Positions 41,996 through 53,758 of a DNA stretch of 64,000 nt are shown in pieces (the first letter of the stretch is position 1; each line of letters starts with the position of its first letter). The position numbers and the translations under genes were made by a program. Source of the DNA: Gerris lacustris. Lineage: Eukaryota; Arthropoda; Insecta; Hemiptera; Gerridae. The stretch covers positions 56,331,102 to 56,395,101 of the forward strand of contig OX578285.1 of NCBI GenBank assembly GCA_951217055.1. Reading direction: 5' to 3'. The notes under the pieces were generated by a model that was not told the origin of the DNA, made no database searches, and was given only the letters and a program-made list of their open reading frames with translations.

Positions 41996-44900
41996 CATAT
42001 CTACTATTCAAAATTTAGATTTTACACAGCTACCAAATATTGATTTAACAATAGGTTAAATCAATAATTGTTAGAAGATTTGTCGTTCTTATCTCGTTAT
42101 AAAATAATTGATACAAAAATGGCTTGAATCTTTAAAACTGATAATGTTATTTACCGGGAAGTACGTAAATAACATCATCTAATAAAGTTCAAAGTTAAAT
42201 ATTGCTTTACTAACAATGTTTTCTATTTCTTCTTCTTTGCTTCTAATGCTCTACTACATAATATCTTCTCTAAATAGTTTGCTAAGTATACATCAGAAAG
42301 TTGTACATCGGAGTGAAAAAAATAAGGTATTTATCTGACAATAACCACTGTCACCACAGCGGGAAATTAATGAAACAGATTAGACAAAAAAAAAACCTTA
42401 TTTGAAGGTAGTTGTCAAAAGATTAGAATAGGTAGTATTTGAAGACAAAACAAGTAGACCTTAGGAGTACCTCTAAATGACAGATGTAGGTATGAAGTAG
42501 TTATAGGATTACTGTAGTCCTAACTTTCAAAAGGAAACGTAACAAAACATCAAGACACAATTGCGTTACTTTGTCTCATACCAAAGGAATCTTTTGTCTC
42601 TCGTCCACGAACCTTCACTACACGAGAATTGTTCATGATCCTTTCCATAATGTTCAAACAAACATCATCAATCAAACTTCCTGTCATCTTTAATTCTTTC
42701 TTCTTTTCACCTATATTTTTAACATTGTTACAATTCCATTTAGGTCTCGTCAGAAAAAAAATAAGGATTCTAAATAGATATAATTCTTTAACTGATAATA
42801 ATAAATAAATAAACGTAAGAAGGAACGGAAAAGAGGTATTTATAGTTTTGAAAGAAGAGTGACACGAAGTCATGTTGACATTATTTATTTGTAACTTTAA
42901 ATAGCAATGTTTAATATTTCAATTATGGTAAACACTGAAAAGATACTTATTATATTATTATAATAATATTATAAGATTTGTTTTTCATTATTCAAATAAG
43001 GAAGAACTAAAACTAATTTACAATGTAAATATGTAGTTAAATAAAAAGAAATTATTAAATATTAATAAAACTATCCGGCCCAAAGGAACAAAAACAAAAT
43101 GACAGCTTATGTTAAATTTTATACATTTTAATCAGTTATAAATTTTATATTAAATCTATCCGCACCAAAGTCATTTATCAACTTCGAAATACGTGACTTA
43201 ACCTACATATGTTATAAGTTATAAGGTAATACTGACTTAATCTCACCGATAACAAACATTTGAATTACCCGAAAGTGATATTAAGCATAATCTTTTAAGT
43301 TTCTTGATTAGTTTATTCAAGAGTTATTTAGAACCTTCTGACAATAAATATCAACTGATTATATCTAAAACAGAAGATATGCAATCAAGAAAAACAGGAT
43401 GTTTAAAAATTAGATTACTTTTATTTTTATTACACCTAAGTGTTTTATTCTATCAAGTGTTCTCATTTACTTTAGTTTAAAAAATAGTTTTTGTAGCAAA
43501 AATTTGTAATTCACTAATTTGTTTTAAATTCTCTTTTGTCGGCACTTTAAATTATGGTGCATTTGGAATTAGAATACGATTTCTACTTATTTCTCCTTAT
43601 TCAATTAAAAAGTATGTTTTGTAAAAAAAAAAAAATAAAATAAAAATAAACTTCAACGTGTTCCATTCTTTATGTAAAATAATTACACGAGTAATTAAAT
43701 GTTGAAATATATATTTACTGTTATAAAATATAAAAAAGTCTGAGGATATTCAAGTATTTCTATTTTTTATTTACTTATATTTCTTTCTTTTTTTTAAAAA
43801 AAAAAAAAGAAATACATATATATATATACGTATATTATTTATTTTATTAAAACCAGAAAAAAGAGAAAATACCAAGTTTTTTTCTGTTTATAGAAATGCT
43901 TGTTGAAGTCGGTATAACGTCAATAACATCATTATTGTGTGGAATCTTTATGCATATATACGTTGTTTTTATAGTTTTTGTCCTGGAGGATCGTTAGAGT
44001 ATCGCCAAGGTACTATAGTCTAAATGCCAAGGCTTTTTACTATGTATTTTAGTACCGGTGAACTGACACGGATTTCTTATACATTATTTTTTTTTCTTTT
44101 TCCGTTTATTATTGTCCCGGTTAGAAGGATCTTTATCTGATGGGATGCAAGAGGAATTCGGTTTTTTATTTGCAGTCGATGGGTGTTTTTTTTTTTTGAA
44201 AATGCAGTAATCCCGTTGCCGCATCTCTTAGCTATGTTTTTTAAGAGTAACAACAACATCGGAAGCTAAAAAAGATGAAATGAAACCGCGAATGTTGCGA
44301 TATTTTGTCTTATCTTCTCTGGAACCTTTCCTACTTTTGTATTTTCTTTGATATAGCTAATAGCTATTATATTTCGCTTCTTCCCTCTTATGCATTACGT
44401 ACAAACCATAAAGAGTGTTGTTTATTAATCCTCTGCATTAAATATTTTAATTAATTTATTAAAATTTTTAAGGTCTATTAAACATTATTATTACAAGAAA
44501 AGGATTCGGCCACATTACAAATCTACCCTATGTGATTATGAGTGTCTTCTACTACTCTGGTATTCAAACCCTCATCAGAACCATCTTTGTATTTGGACTT
44601 AAGTTATCATTTGTAATAATAGTATCCAACTTGTGTTTTACCTCTCAGGCAATCCAACATAAAATATTGCTGGTGTTATCAAAATTCGATTCTAATTACT
44701 AATGTACTTCATTTAGCCTTCTGTAACAATTGGAAACGTTTGATATTCAGTAAAAAGATTTCAAAATGCAGATAGACGAGTTGGCATTTATGAAGCGTAA
44801 GTATTTCCCCCCTTCATAAAGTGTTTCCATACACTGAATAGCTCCATTGTTTGGCTCATATGCCCAGCACCCACTTCTAATTTATTAAGCCAGCGTTTTG

Positions 44901-45190
44901 TTTTTCTAGTCCACATGAAATTGTTTCCCTTTAATGATTTATAATTTACTAATTACATTATCTACGTTGCTCTTCTTGTTCCTTCTATCTCCCCTTTTAC
45001 TGTAATTCGATATAGGGTATTATTTTAAAAGAAATCAGGCAATTATTTTCATGTTCCTTAACATAATTATGTTCGTGATTTTCATGCGAACATAGCTTCT
45101 TAAATACAAGTAGGAATATGTAAGCCCGGATAAAATCCTTCTTTTGACTTCAGTCCGACAACAATAAAATGCTTTAAGAATTATAATCTT
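41996..45190. other. Long AT-rich unique stretch, no gene recognised
   Basis: A hairpin (GTTATTTAC / GTAAATAAC) lies near 42149-42175. A T-run joined to an A-run lies near 43790-43812, followed by a TA tract. A 107-codon minus frame (42550-42873) has no known domain. No transposon ends were seen. Confidence 0.4.
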
Positions 45191-45194
45191 TAAC

Positions 45195-45348
45195 ACTTCT
45201 TTAGACTGTTACTCCCCTTATAAAAACAAAAGTGTGATATTCCTTTGTCCCAAAGTACATTGGACTAAACATCCCTTTGTCTTAATAGTTATTCAGTCAA
45301 AGTCATTTATATTATAAAAAACATAGGGGAGTAACAATCTAAAGAAGT
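45195..45348. mobile_element. MITE of the CTTCTTTAGA family, copy 3
   Basis: ACTTCTTTAGACTGTTACTC faces its complement. The interior closely matches the copy at 19627-19780. AAC lies on both sides (45192-45194, 45349-45351), a possible 3-bp target duplication. Confidence 0.8.
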
Positions 45349-45767
45349 AACTAATCTTTATTAAATCAAGTTCGATTCAAATGCTTTTATTCAACTTGAA
45401 TTTTGTTGGCCTCCAAATCTTGTAATAGTAGTTTGACCCAGTTCCCGAGTACCTAAAAACCTGAGACTTGAACAGATAATGTATTTCTCATGGCAATACA
45501 ATAGTCAGACATTAGTTAATTATGTCATTTATTATTTACCATGAGTTTTTTACACGTTAGTATTTGTATGTGTTAAAAGAAGTGCCGGATTTTTTTAATT
45601 TCAAAATTATCGATAGTTGATTTTATCATGTTCATTTGTTTAGCAGCCTTCCTAACATTTTTGAAATATAATCAACTTTACAACACAGGCAACAGTTTTT
45701 TAATTATTTTTGAAAGTATGACACTGTACCCCGGTCGATCAGTTACTGCCGGACATCAATCAGTTGA

Positions 45768-46182
45768 CAATGGCGGATTAAGGGTGTCATCTAGAATCTA
45801 GGGGGTGGCGATCTGATCCTCCAAGGGGTTGCGGGAGTATGGAAAGCCCTGAGGAAAGGGGGGGGGGGGAGTTCTCAGGATTCCTCCCCCCAACTGCAGT
45901 ACAATATCTTAACCGTAAGTCATAGGTGTCGTTAGCAGTTAATTATTGTATGGTGCATATAGCGGGGGGTCCGGAAGGTCCTCCCCCGGAAAAATTTGAA
46001 AATTTGACCTCTCAATACAGCGCTTAAATGAATTTCTGAGGTAAAATTTGATTTTAATACTTAGTCACAAAAGGGTAATTTTTGGCTCGATTAAGTATAT
46101 GGTGTAGTTTGTTGGAAAACAAGTATGAACATGAACACAAGTACATTTTATTAACCCCCGCCCCCCCTTTAATCCGCCACTG
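45768..46182. mobile_element. 415-bp hAT-type MITE
   Basis: Right end ...AATCCGCCACTG and left end CAATGGCGGATTAAGG match with one change. An exact 8-bp TCAGTTGA lies on both sides (45760-45767, 46183-46190). The CAGTGGCGGATT terminus and 8-bp duplication are typical of hAT. The inside has G/C-rich runs (GGTCCTCCCCCGG) and no transposase. Confidence 0.9.
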
Positions 46183-46190
46183 TCAGTTGA

Positions 46191-46550
46191 CAGATAATTT
46201 CTTTGGATTTGAATTATAGTATTACATTATTTTTAATTAATTTTAATATTTTAGTGGTGATACGTCTGTTTCTAAGTTAATTTCGACCTTAGAAAGTCAA
46301 TTGTTTTAATGTTATCATTGACTCTTGAGTTATCTCGACAAAGAAAAGGTTTGAGGTCGGATGTAGAGGTTGTTTTTTCCCAAAATGTTTATACAGTAAT
46401 TGAATGATGGTATGTAACACCAAAAGAAATTCTGTGGCTACCACACCTTCCTCCGAGTATTTCTATTTGTTTTCAATCTCCTCTAAACAAGTTACCCTTT
46501 TTTATTTATTTTTTATTTTAAGTAATTACATTTACATATGTTGGACGACA
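46191..46550. other. AT-rich unique stretch, no gene seen
   Basis: A 102-codon frame running from 46404 into the next island has no known domain. Confidence 0.4.
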
Positions 46551-47300
46551 AGCATCGTGTCGGACAAAGGTATAAATCCAATAGTGCCACGAACCGTCCA
46601 AACCGAGCGTAAAAAAAAAATAAACAGGTGGAAAAGATGCAAATCCGTCTACCGTAGTATGTATAGGGAAAAGAACTTGCTGATCCTCGACCGATTCACC
46701 GACTTCGTTTAACTTAACAAGACCCTCTCTAATGGATTACACATTCTTTTCGCCCATTTTTTTTTGTCCTCGTACTTTTTACATCTGTAGTCCGTGAAAA
46801 AAAACAAGGTTTTTTCCTCACTCGTCGCCGTATAATGTCGAAGTTTATGAAAGACTGGATTTCGGTCGGACGGAAGTCGAACCGATTCTCGACTGGGAGG
46901 GAAACGCCGTTTTGTCGCTTGGCGAAGTGAGAAAAGGACGGCAAACGGAAAAGGCTCATTGGAGAAGCGGCGAGAAGAAGGACGGTTCTTACAGCGGAGC
47001 GTTTCCCCTAATGAATACTGGTAGCAAGTCGCTCCCCCTCGGGCTCGAGCTATCTCCGGCCCACCCGATACCGACGCTTGACAAAGGGACAACCTCACTA
47101 CAAATATACACCGCAGCATCAATCCACCCTTCACAATTATACATTATTCATCTTCTTTCTCATCGAACTTCATTAACAACAATCATCTTCTTCCCCTCTT
47201 CTTTCTTTCTTTGCCGTATCAATATTTATCTGTAAATTTCCTTTTTGCCTTTGACCTCTTGTTTGCTCGGTCGGATTAAAATCAAAGCTTATTTCTACAC
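46551..47300. other. GC-richer unique island
   Basis: Non-repetitive and relatively CpG-rich. Long overlapping frames exist on both strands (46709-47134 minus, 141 codons; 46912-47235 plus, 107 codons). Both are Arg/Ser-rich and neither shows a domain I know. Overlap on opposite strands suggests composition rather than genes. Confidence 0.35.
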
Positions 47301-48690
47301 TGGATAGACGGAGATGAAACGAAATGTTTACTGTTTACTTGTTGTCGAAAGAGGGGGAAGCTTGGAAACAACCGTTGTCCGTCAATAAACATTTACCGAT
47401 TATTTTGAAAGCGGTAATATTTTCTTTATCCGGAATTTACCACGAAGACCGATATTTGCATCTCTTCGAACCTGTAAGTAATTAAACGGCCTTGCTTTCG
47501 GATAATTACCGTCGAGGTTTTTATAGTTGTGCACTGTTATACTCGTAATTATGTAATGTTTATCTGGTTTTAAATATTGATTTAGTGAGTTTATCAGTCT
47601 CTAGTTACCTTTCTCCAGTAGGTTGAGATTTAAAATCGAGCGGATAAAATGTTTTAATTGCTATTCAAACTTTTGTTTATTACAAGTGATATGTTTCGTA
47701 TAAATTAGAGTTCTTAACCCGACTATGTTCTACTTTTTAAGCATTTTTTTTATGGAATAGAATTACAAGTGGAGTTTTAAAGTAATACATCTCTCTCGTC
47801 CGATAAATACCGCCGGGTTCGAGTCCTCTCGTCGACCTCATTTGCTTCTCGTCGGATGTTAATTTACTCATTTTTCTGCTTTGACAACAGTCCAGTAGCT
47901 GCGGCTTCGACCATAAAACATTTTAACTTTTACTTTGTTTTGTACTTCTATATCGTATCTGGACTTTCGTCTCCGCTATACAAATAAAATGTATTTGTAT
48001 AAATACGCTTTACTAAAGTGACCCACAAAGTTTATCAATAAGTTACATCGAATATTTCTAGTTGTTTCGATTATATTATAATTATTATTCTGCAATCGAT
48101 TACATTTATTTGATCGAGGATCACTTGAAGCGAGTCTGAGTTTTAATCTACAAATTAGAAATGGGAAAAGTTATTTTTTTCTAAAATCTTATTATTCCTT
48201 GTTAGTAATAACAGGATATTGTCCGGGTGATAATAAAATAGCAATGGTTATGTTCTTCCTGAATATTCACAATAATATGACTCAAATCATTCGATAAAAT
48301 TACTTTGACTGTCGATCATGATAAACAAGTTTAACATTAACCATCTCCTTAAACTTAAATTAAGGACACCATAAACACCCCTGAAAATAGTTCTAGCATT
48401 AGATGCGAAACGTCGGCTCGAAGCCTGTGAAACGCGGACACCACCGGAAGACCTAGAACTTCATTATAATTGTAACCGTGGAAGCCTATGAACTTTATTG
48501 AGTAAATATAAATTTAAATTCTAGGTCCTCTTATTATTAATATTTAATAGAAACGATTTTCAAAATGAGTCGAAAGCACTTATTTTTATAATAATTTCTA
48601 GAATAATATTATTTGCTTAAATCAGATCAAAATTCTTAAATGGCAAACTGCTTGCAGTACATTCACTGCTAATATACTAATTCTACTGAA
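47301..48690. other. Unique stretch, no gene seen
   Basis: A CTGAAAATAG...GATGCGAAACGTCG sequence at 48396-48433 vaguely resembles the hammerhead-like motif, but its core is broken. Confidence 0.4.
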
Positions 48691-48723
48691 AAAATATATT
48701 AAAAAAAAAAAAAAAAAAAAAAA
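48691..48723. repeat. Poly-A tract
   Basis: About 26 A residues after ATATATTA. Could be a retroposon tail, but no element body was recognised upstream. Confidence 0.8.
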
Positions 48724-48839
48724 TGCTTCTGAAACAGTTAAAACTAATATAGATTTAGTAAGTGTTTATTTTTTTCTGAGAAATTATTTAAGACGATGTT
48801 AGAGAATTATAATACAAGTTTTTAACGGTGTATATTCTC

Positions 48840-49160
48840 TCGAGAGGCTGAAGTGGATGGAGTGGAGAGAGATGCGTACGGAGATGAGAATGCCGGAGTA
48901 ACTAGGCCAAAGAATCTTCACCCACTCTGGAATATAATGCTTCTTATTCATTGTATAAACAATCCGGACGGCTTGAGTTTAGAGACGGCATCAAACGTCT
49001 CGGGCTTATTATCTGCCAGTCGTAGACTCTAGACTCACATCCCCTCCGCACTAAAAACACATCTTCACCCGACGCTCACTATCTTTACATCTATATAAAC
49101 CCAAACACAATCTTACGACAGAAAAACACTGCTCCGACCCCACAACACTTCTTTTATTAA
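48840..49160. other. GC-richer unique island with TATA-like site
   Basis: GGAGTGGAGAGAGATGCG..., GGACGGCTTGAG and ACATCCCCTCCGCAC stretches, then CATCTATATAAACCC near 49090. It may be a promoter region on the plus strand; nothing confirms it. Confidence 0.3.
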
Positions 49161-49576
49161 CAACTTTTAACGTTAAAAATCGTTAAGATTTCATAACAAA
49201 TCGTCTGAGATAGAGATAACTAATAATTAAGTTTTAAGGGAGATTATTTCGGACAAAAGTACGTTTATAATGAGTATTGAACCGACGTATTTGCTCTGTA
49301 TAGAATACACTATTTCCAATTACAAACATCCTACATATGACTTTACATCTAGTTTAAAATTAAACAATTTAAACAACGAAATGTTGAGTAATCCGTGTAA
49401 CAATAAAGTTAGTATATAATTATAATTAGTATAGTCCAACCTTTGGTTGCCGGAGATATTAGCAGTATAATCCAACCCTTTATTGCCGAAGGGTATTAGC
49501 AGTATAGTCTGCCCTTTGTTACCGGAGGTATTAGCAATGTAATCCAACCCTTTATTGCTGGAGGTATTTGCAGTAT

Positions 49577-50209
49577 ACTAAAGTACTCACAAACTCATTG
49601 AAACCCATAATTAAGTGTGGAGATACAATAATTGCTTATGAAGATGAATACATATATTTAGGACAACGTATATCTCTTATTGATAACTGTAGTCAAGGAG
49701 AAATAAACAGGAGGATAAAAATAGGATGGAAAAAATATTGGTCACTTAAAAAAGTTTTTAAAGGGAATCTGTCAATTGATATCAAAATTAAAGTGCTAGA
49801 AAGCTGTGTGTTCCCTTCATTGCTATACGGATGCCAAACTTGGAAGCTCACAGCTCAACAAAGCAAAAAGCTTAACACCTCTCAAATGAGCATGCTCAGG
49901 AGCATGTATAGCATTAAAAAAATACAAAAAATAAAAAACCAGGATATTATGAAAAAACACCGAACGAAAAACCTGCAGACTCAAGCACACCAACTTAAAT
50001 GGAACTGGGCCGGACATGTGGCCAGGCTACCTACAGACAGATGGGCTAAAATCTCAACAGACTGGACACCTTTGAACTATTCAAGAAGGAGAGGAAGACC
50101 TAGGAGGAGATGGAGGGATGAAATAGTGGAGAAACTAGGCATTTTGTGGCAAAGAACAGCACAGGATAGGAATTGCTGGAACAAAGTTATCCAAAATATG
50201 TACCTATAA
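49577..50209 (+). pseudogene. Non-LTR retrotransposon RT C-terminal fragment
   Basis: About 210 codons stay open to a TAA/TAG-type end at 50209, with no proper ATG because the 5' part is missing. Visible landmarks (numbered from the first codon near 49568): TKVLTNS at 4-10, the YLGQRI block at 30-35, an LYGCQTW segment near 85-91, WNWAGHVARLPTDRW near 145-159, and the basic GRPRRRWRDE near 176-185. This is the connection/C-terminal region of an insect endonuclease-reverse transcriptase, most like RTE-related or similar clades. Catalytic palm motifs and the endonuclease are absent, so it is dead on arrival from 5' truncation. The good frame implies a young insertion. Confidence 0.85.
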
Positions 50210-50358
50210 TTAGAAGAGGAATTGATGAACTGCTTTTTTGTTTTTGTTATTTATAATTTACTGTTTATAATTTTCTTGCCACAAAATTTTTTACCCCCTT
50301 AAGGGGAGGCTTTTGCTTCGCAAGAAGTGTCAATGGAGCTATTTTCATTTTCATTTTC
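49578..50358 (+). mobile_element. 5'-truncated LINE insertion with 12-bp TSD
   Basis: ATTTGCAGTATA occurs at both edges (49566-49577 and 50359-50370), while other minisatellite units have ATTAGCAGTATA. This confirms a duplicated target. The 3' end is a short (TTTTCA)n tail rather than poly-A, preceded by CCCCTTAAGGGGAGGCTTTT. Hexamer-type tails occur in RTE-like elements. Confidence 0.85.
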
Positions 50359-50460
50359 ATTTGCAGTATAATCCAATCCTTTATTGCCGGAGGTATTAGT
50401 GTATAATCCAACCCTTTATTGCCGGAGGTATTAGCATTATAGTCCAACGTCATTCCAGGA

Positions 50461-52190
50461 GGTAAAGCTGTCTTAAACAGGTTTTATTTGAGCTAGTTTA
50501 ACAACCAGTGTTGGATATGCCAAGTAATAAATATTTATTGATTGTTTCAATAGACATATTGATACGGTCAATTAATGTACAACTTGCCTCTCTGGGTATT
50601 ATTTAAATTGGCGTTATCGTTATCCCTAAATTAATTATCCAGCTGAAATTCTGACAGCATTAAAGAGCTAAACGTAACGTAGAATTAAACTAAACATAGA
50701 TTGTAACAGTCCCTTTAGTTGAAAAATATTAATTGTAAATTTTTAATTGCATTTTTTTAAAGAATATGTCTTTGTTAAATCAACATGTACATACAACTAT
50801 TATAACGAATCTCTAGTGGCCTACATAAAAGAATCCGCTTTGAGAACCCTAAAATTTTGTTTTGTTGCTCTCTCATTCTTAGCTCCACTGATCTTATGGG
50901 AACTGACGTATTGAGAATAGCAAGGACGTTGATCTTTTATCATTTTAAGAGAGATAGAATGCAAGTGTTGTGGTATAGAAAAAAGCTTAAGAATAATAAG
51001 AATCAAAAGAGTCCTCCCTCGATTCTACTTTTTACGATTTCATCCACTCATTTAGAATAATTACCAACGGTTCACGTGGCCATTCATAGTTTAAGTGCAT
51101 GCTCGTGGAAAAAAAAGGCGGATGAGATTGCTCATCTTTGTGATTTATGAAAAGCATTCGTTTGACTTGTAAACCTCGCTTTATTGTATTACGTCGAAAT
51201 CATTGTTAGTTATTGTAAACTATATACAAAAATAACAAGTCGGGTTTGAAGAGTTTGGCAGAGTGGGATTTTCGGATTGTTTTGTTACGGACTATTGCCC
51301 GGACCGGGGATGCTCCTTTGAGAGGCACGTGTCGGTAAGAGTGGCTGGAGGCACTTCAATCTGAATTATTGTTGCATGATAAAAAAAAAGGAAAGCCTCC
51401 CCGACGCTGCAACCCACCGCAGAAGGGAACAAAAATTAAAACAATTATATATATAAAGTATAATTGGTTTGGATGACGTGTCTCTGCGAAGTGAATGAAT
51501 CCGTTATTGTGGTCGATGCTTACATTTATTCTTTTCTCGTCGATAAGAATGACTTCAAAGTCGGTATCTTTCAACTTGGTGAAAAGAGATTCTCTACTTA
51601 ATGAAGTGTTCTTATCTTTAAGTTTTTTTTTTACCTTTTGTCCTCGTCTATGGTTAAAATGAACCTGAGATTTCATTAATTAAAATTACTTTTTTGTTTA
51701 ATGTTATATGGTGTATATATTACTTGATAAACAAAGAGATCAAGCAAGTCTTGTATGAAAAAAATGTTTATAAAAGTTAATTTTAACAAGCGTGAAAAAA
51801 AACAAAAACCACTTATAAGGAAAAATCACATGATGAATAGTAAGAAAACCTCTCGGTTTGTCATTTAAAAGCATTATTTTAGCACTCTTAGGCATGTGAC
51901 TCGTAATGTAGGACCGCAACAAAATTTCGACCTATTATTTGGTAAACATTTCTTTGATGTCATACTTATCCTATAAATTCGAGATATTAAACATATTATA
52001 CCTGTATCAAGGGAGTGTTACACGACAGTTGTCAATGTTTAAAATAGATCGAGATAATGCATTGAGATTCCCTGTCCAAGCATTGTGTTGAATTTGTTCT
52101 TGTAATAGGGAGAGTTGTAGATTTGACGGTGCTGAAAATTAAGATTGGGATTCTAATTACACTGGTGAGTAGAGACAATAACACTGAATG
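50461..52190. other. Unique AT-rich stretch, no gene recognised
   Basis: Several short frames (for example 51356-51676 minus, 106 codons) lack any domain. No element ends seen. Confidence 0.4.
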
Positions 52191-52790
52191 ATTACAGGCG
52201 TAATTTAGATGTTAGTGCGGAGCGACCGTCCTTCCGTTAGAGTTGCTTCGGTAATTATAAGCAAGTCGGGACGAATAAGGGGGAGCCTCGGTGTAACTGG
52301 ATCATCCCTAGGTAGTTAAACTCGAGTAATCTACTTGGGGAAACTAGGCCTTATTGTAGATGTCATAAACCCCTGGGCAATCGTAGGTACCTCTCGCTAG
52401 CGAAGCGAGTCGACTTAATAAGACCGCTCTTGTTTTGTGTAAACCTGTTTAATGAACACTTGATTCGATCGAAACAAGGATTTCGCACCCCGAACAGAGC
52501 TTTACAATGGGACTTTTGGCCGCCAATTGTCGACATAACAAAGCTCGATAGGTCGGAGAGAGGGCTCCGTTGTTAATGCTTGTTACCTCGGATCCGCTTC
52601 CCCACCAACCCCTCCCATTGCAAATCATCGCGGCACTTGGCAGCCGACAAGCTTCAAGAGGAAATACGCTCGGATCAATCCCTGTATAATTGCTACGGGA
52701 AGCACTAAAGGCAACCCTCTCACTCCCCACTTGTCGTTGTTTTTGTTTTAAAAGGGTTAGCAAGTTATTTGTTTTTTCGCGTAAAGGCGC
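52191..52790. other. GC-richer unique island
   Basis: Non-repetitive, CpG-containing (GTGCGGAGCGACCGTCC, CTCGCTAGCGAAGCGAG hairpin at about 52392-52408). A 104-codon minus frame (52449-52763) shows no known domain. It includes GGGACTTTTGGCCGCCAATT, which looks like regulatory rather than coding DNA. Confidence 0.35.
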
Positions 52791-53026
52791 AAGTGCATAA
52801 AGGCTAACAAGACGATTTGTATAATAGGGTTGATGTCGAGTTATTATATATAATATTATTATATAGGATATCCGAGAGAACGCAAGACTTATAAGTGAAA
52901 AAATGCTTTAGGGGCGAGCTCCTGTAAGGTTTGTTAATCACGGCTCGTTCGCTCTTCATATAGTGTAGCTCGGGTACAGTTGGGCAAAAAAAATCTCACA
53001 AGTTTTAAACAGCGCTAAAACACCTC

Positions 53027-53735
53027 TAGGGATGGGAGGAACGGTTCGATGAGTGGAACAAGTTACAACGTTTCGTTCCAAACAATACTTAGTTCCAGGA
53101 ACTAGTTATTTTTGGAATTTTTCAGTTTACGTTCCGAAGAAACAGTCTCTCTTTTACTTCAATTTTTCCTTTGTCCAGGTTCGTTTATCAATAAGTTCCG
53201 TTTTTTTTTAATAGTTCCACTCTTCTCTAACGACAAAAAATAGAAAAATACAAACATTTAGATAATATTAACATATTTTTAATATTTTCATTGCGTTGAT
53301 GTTTTTAATTACAACCAAGTAAAAAAATATAATAAAAATGCTTTCGCTCCGGCTTGTCCGGGTCTGGAACTTGGAACGAACACAATCGTTTTAGTTCCAA
53401 GCGAAACGAGTTGTCTACGTTCCCTTTGATTACCCCTTACTTAGTTCCGATGATGTTTTCTTGTTCCCGTTTCCTCTTTAAACAGTTATTTTGCTCTATA
53501 ATTACTTAGAAGATATATTTTTTATTTAAAAAATGGTGAAGCAAATTTGTATCGAATTCAAGTAATAAAAAGTTATTATAAAAATAAAAATAGACAGTAA
53601 ATTAAAATAACATAAAAACTTCAAAGTCGTTCCAAAAATAACGTAGTTACATGAAATGTTGAAACGATTGGAACGGTTTCAACACGAGAACTATGTAGTT
53701 ATTTTGATAGTTACGTTCCGTTTCGCCCATCCCTA
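53027..53735. mobile_element. hAT-like non-autonomous element
   Basis: Ends TAGGGATGGGAGGAACGG and CGTTCCGTTTCGCCCATCCCTA-type complement. The flanking 8-mers AACACCTC and AATACCGT match at only 5 of 8 positions, so the duplication has decayed or the ends are slightly off. GGAAC/GTTCC words recur more than a dozen times in both orientations, like the subterminal transposase-binding repeats of hAT elements. No transposase. Confidence 0.65.
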
Positions 53736-53758
53736 AATACCGTGTGAATGTTCTTTTT

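Larger units (their letters stand above)
49430..50460. repeat. Minisatellite of about 36 bp split by a retroelement insertion
   Basis: Units of TATTAGCAGTATAATCCAAC + CCTTTATTGCCGGAGG occur four times before 49577 and about three times after 50359. The intervening DNA is the RT-containing insertion. The unit would be continuous without it. Confidence 0.85.

Noticed and set aside
42550..42873. 107-codon minus-strand frame
   Set aside because: No domain, hydrophobic stretch typical of AT-rich translation, no promoter or homologous repeat copy.
46709..47235. 141-codon minus frame and overlapping 107-codon plus frame
   Set aside because: Overlap on opposite strands in a GC-richer island, low-complexity Arg/Ser-rich composition, no recognisable domain or splice structure.
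48396..48433. Fourth hammerhead-like motif
   Set aside because: The core reads CTGAAAA instead of CTGANGA and no clean stem II forms.
51356..51676. 106-codon minus-strand frame
   Set aside because: No family recognised and no supporting features.
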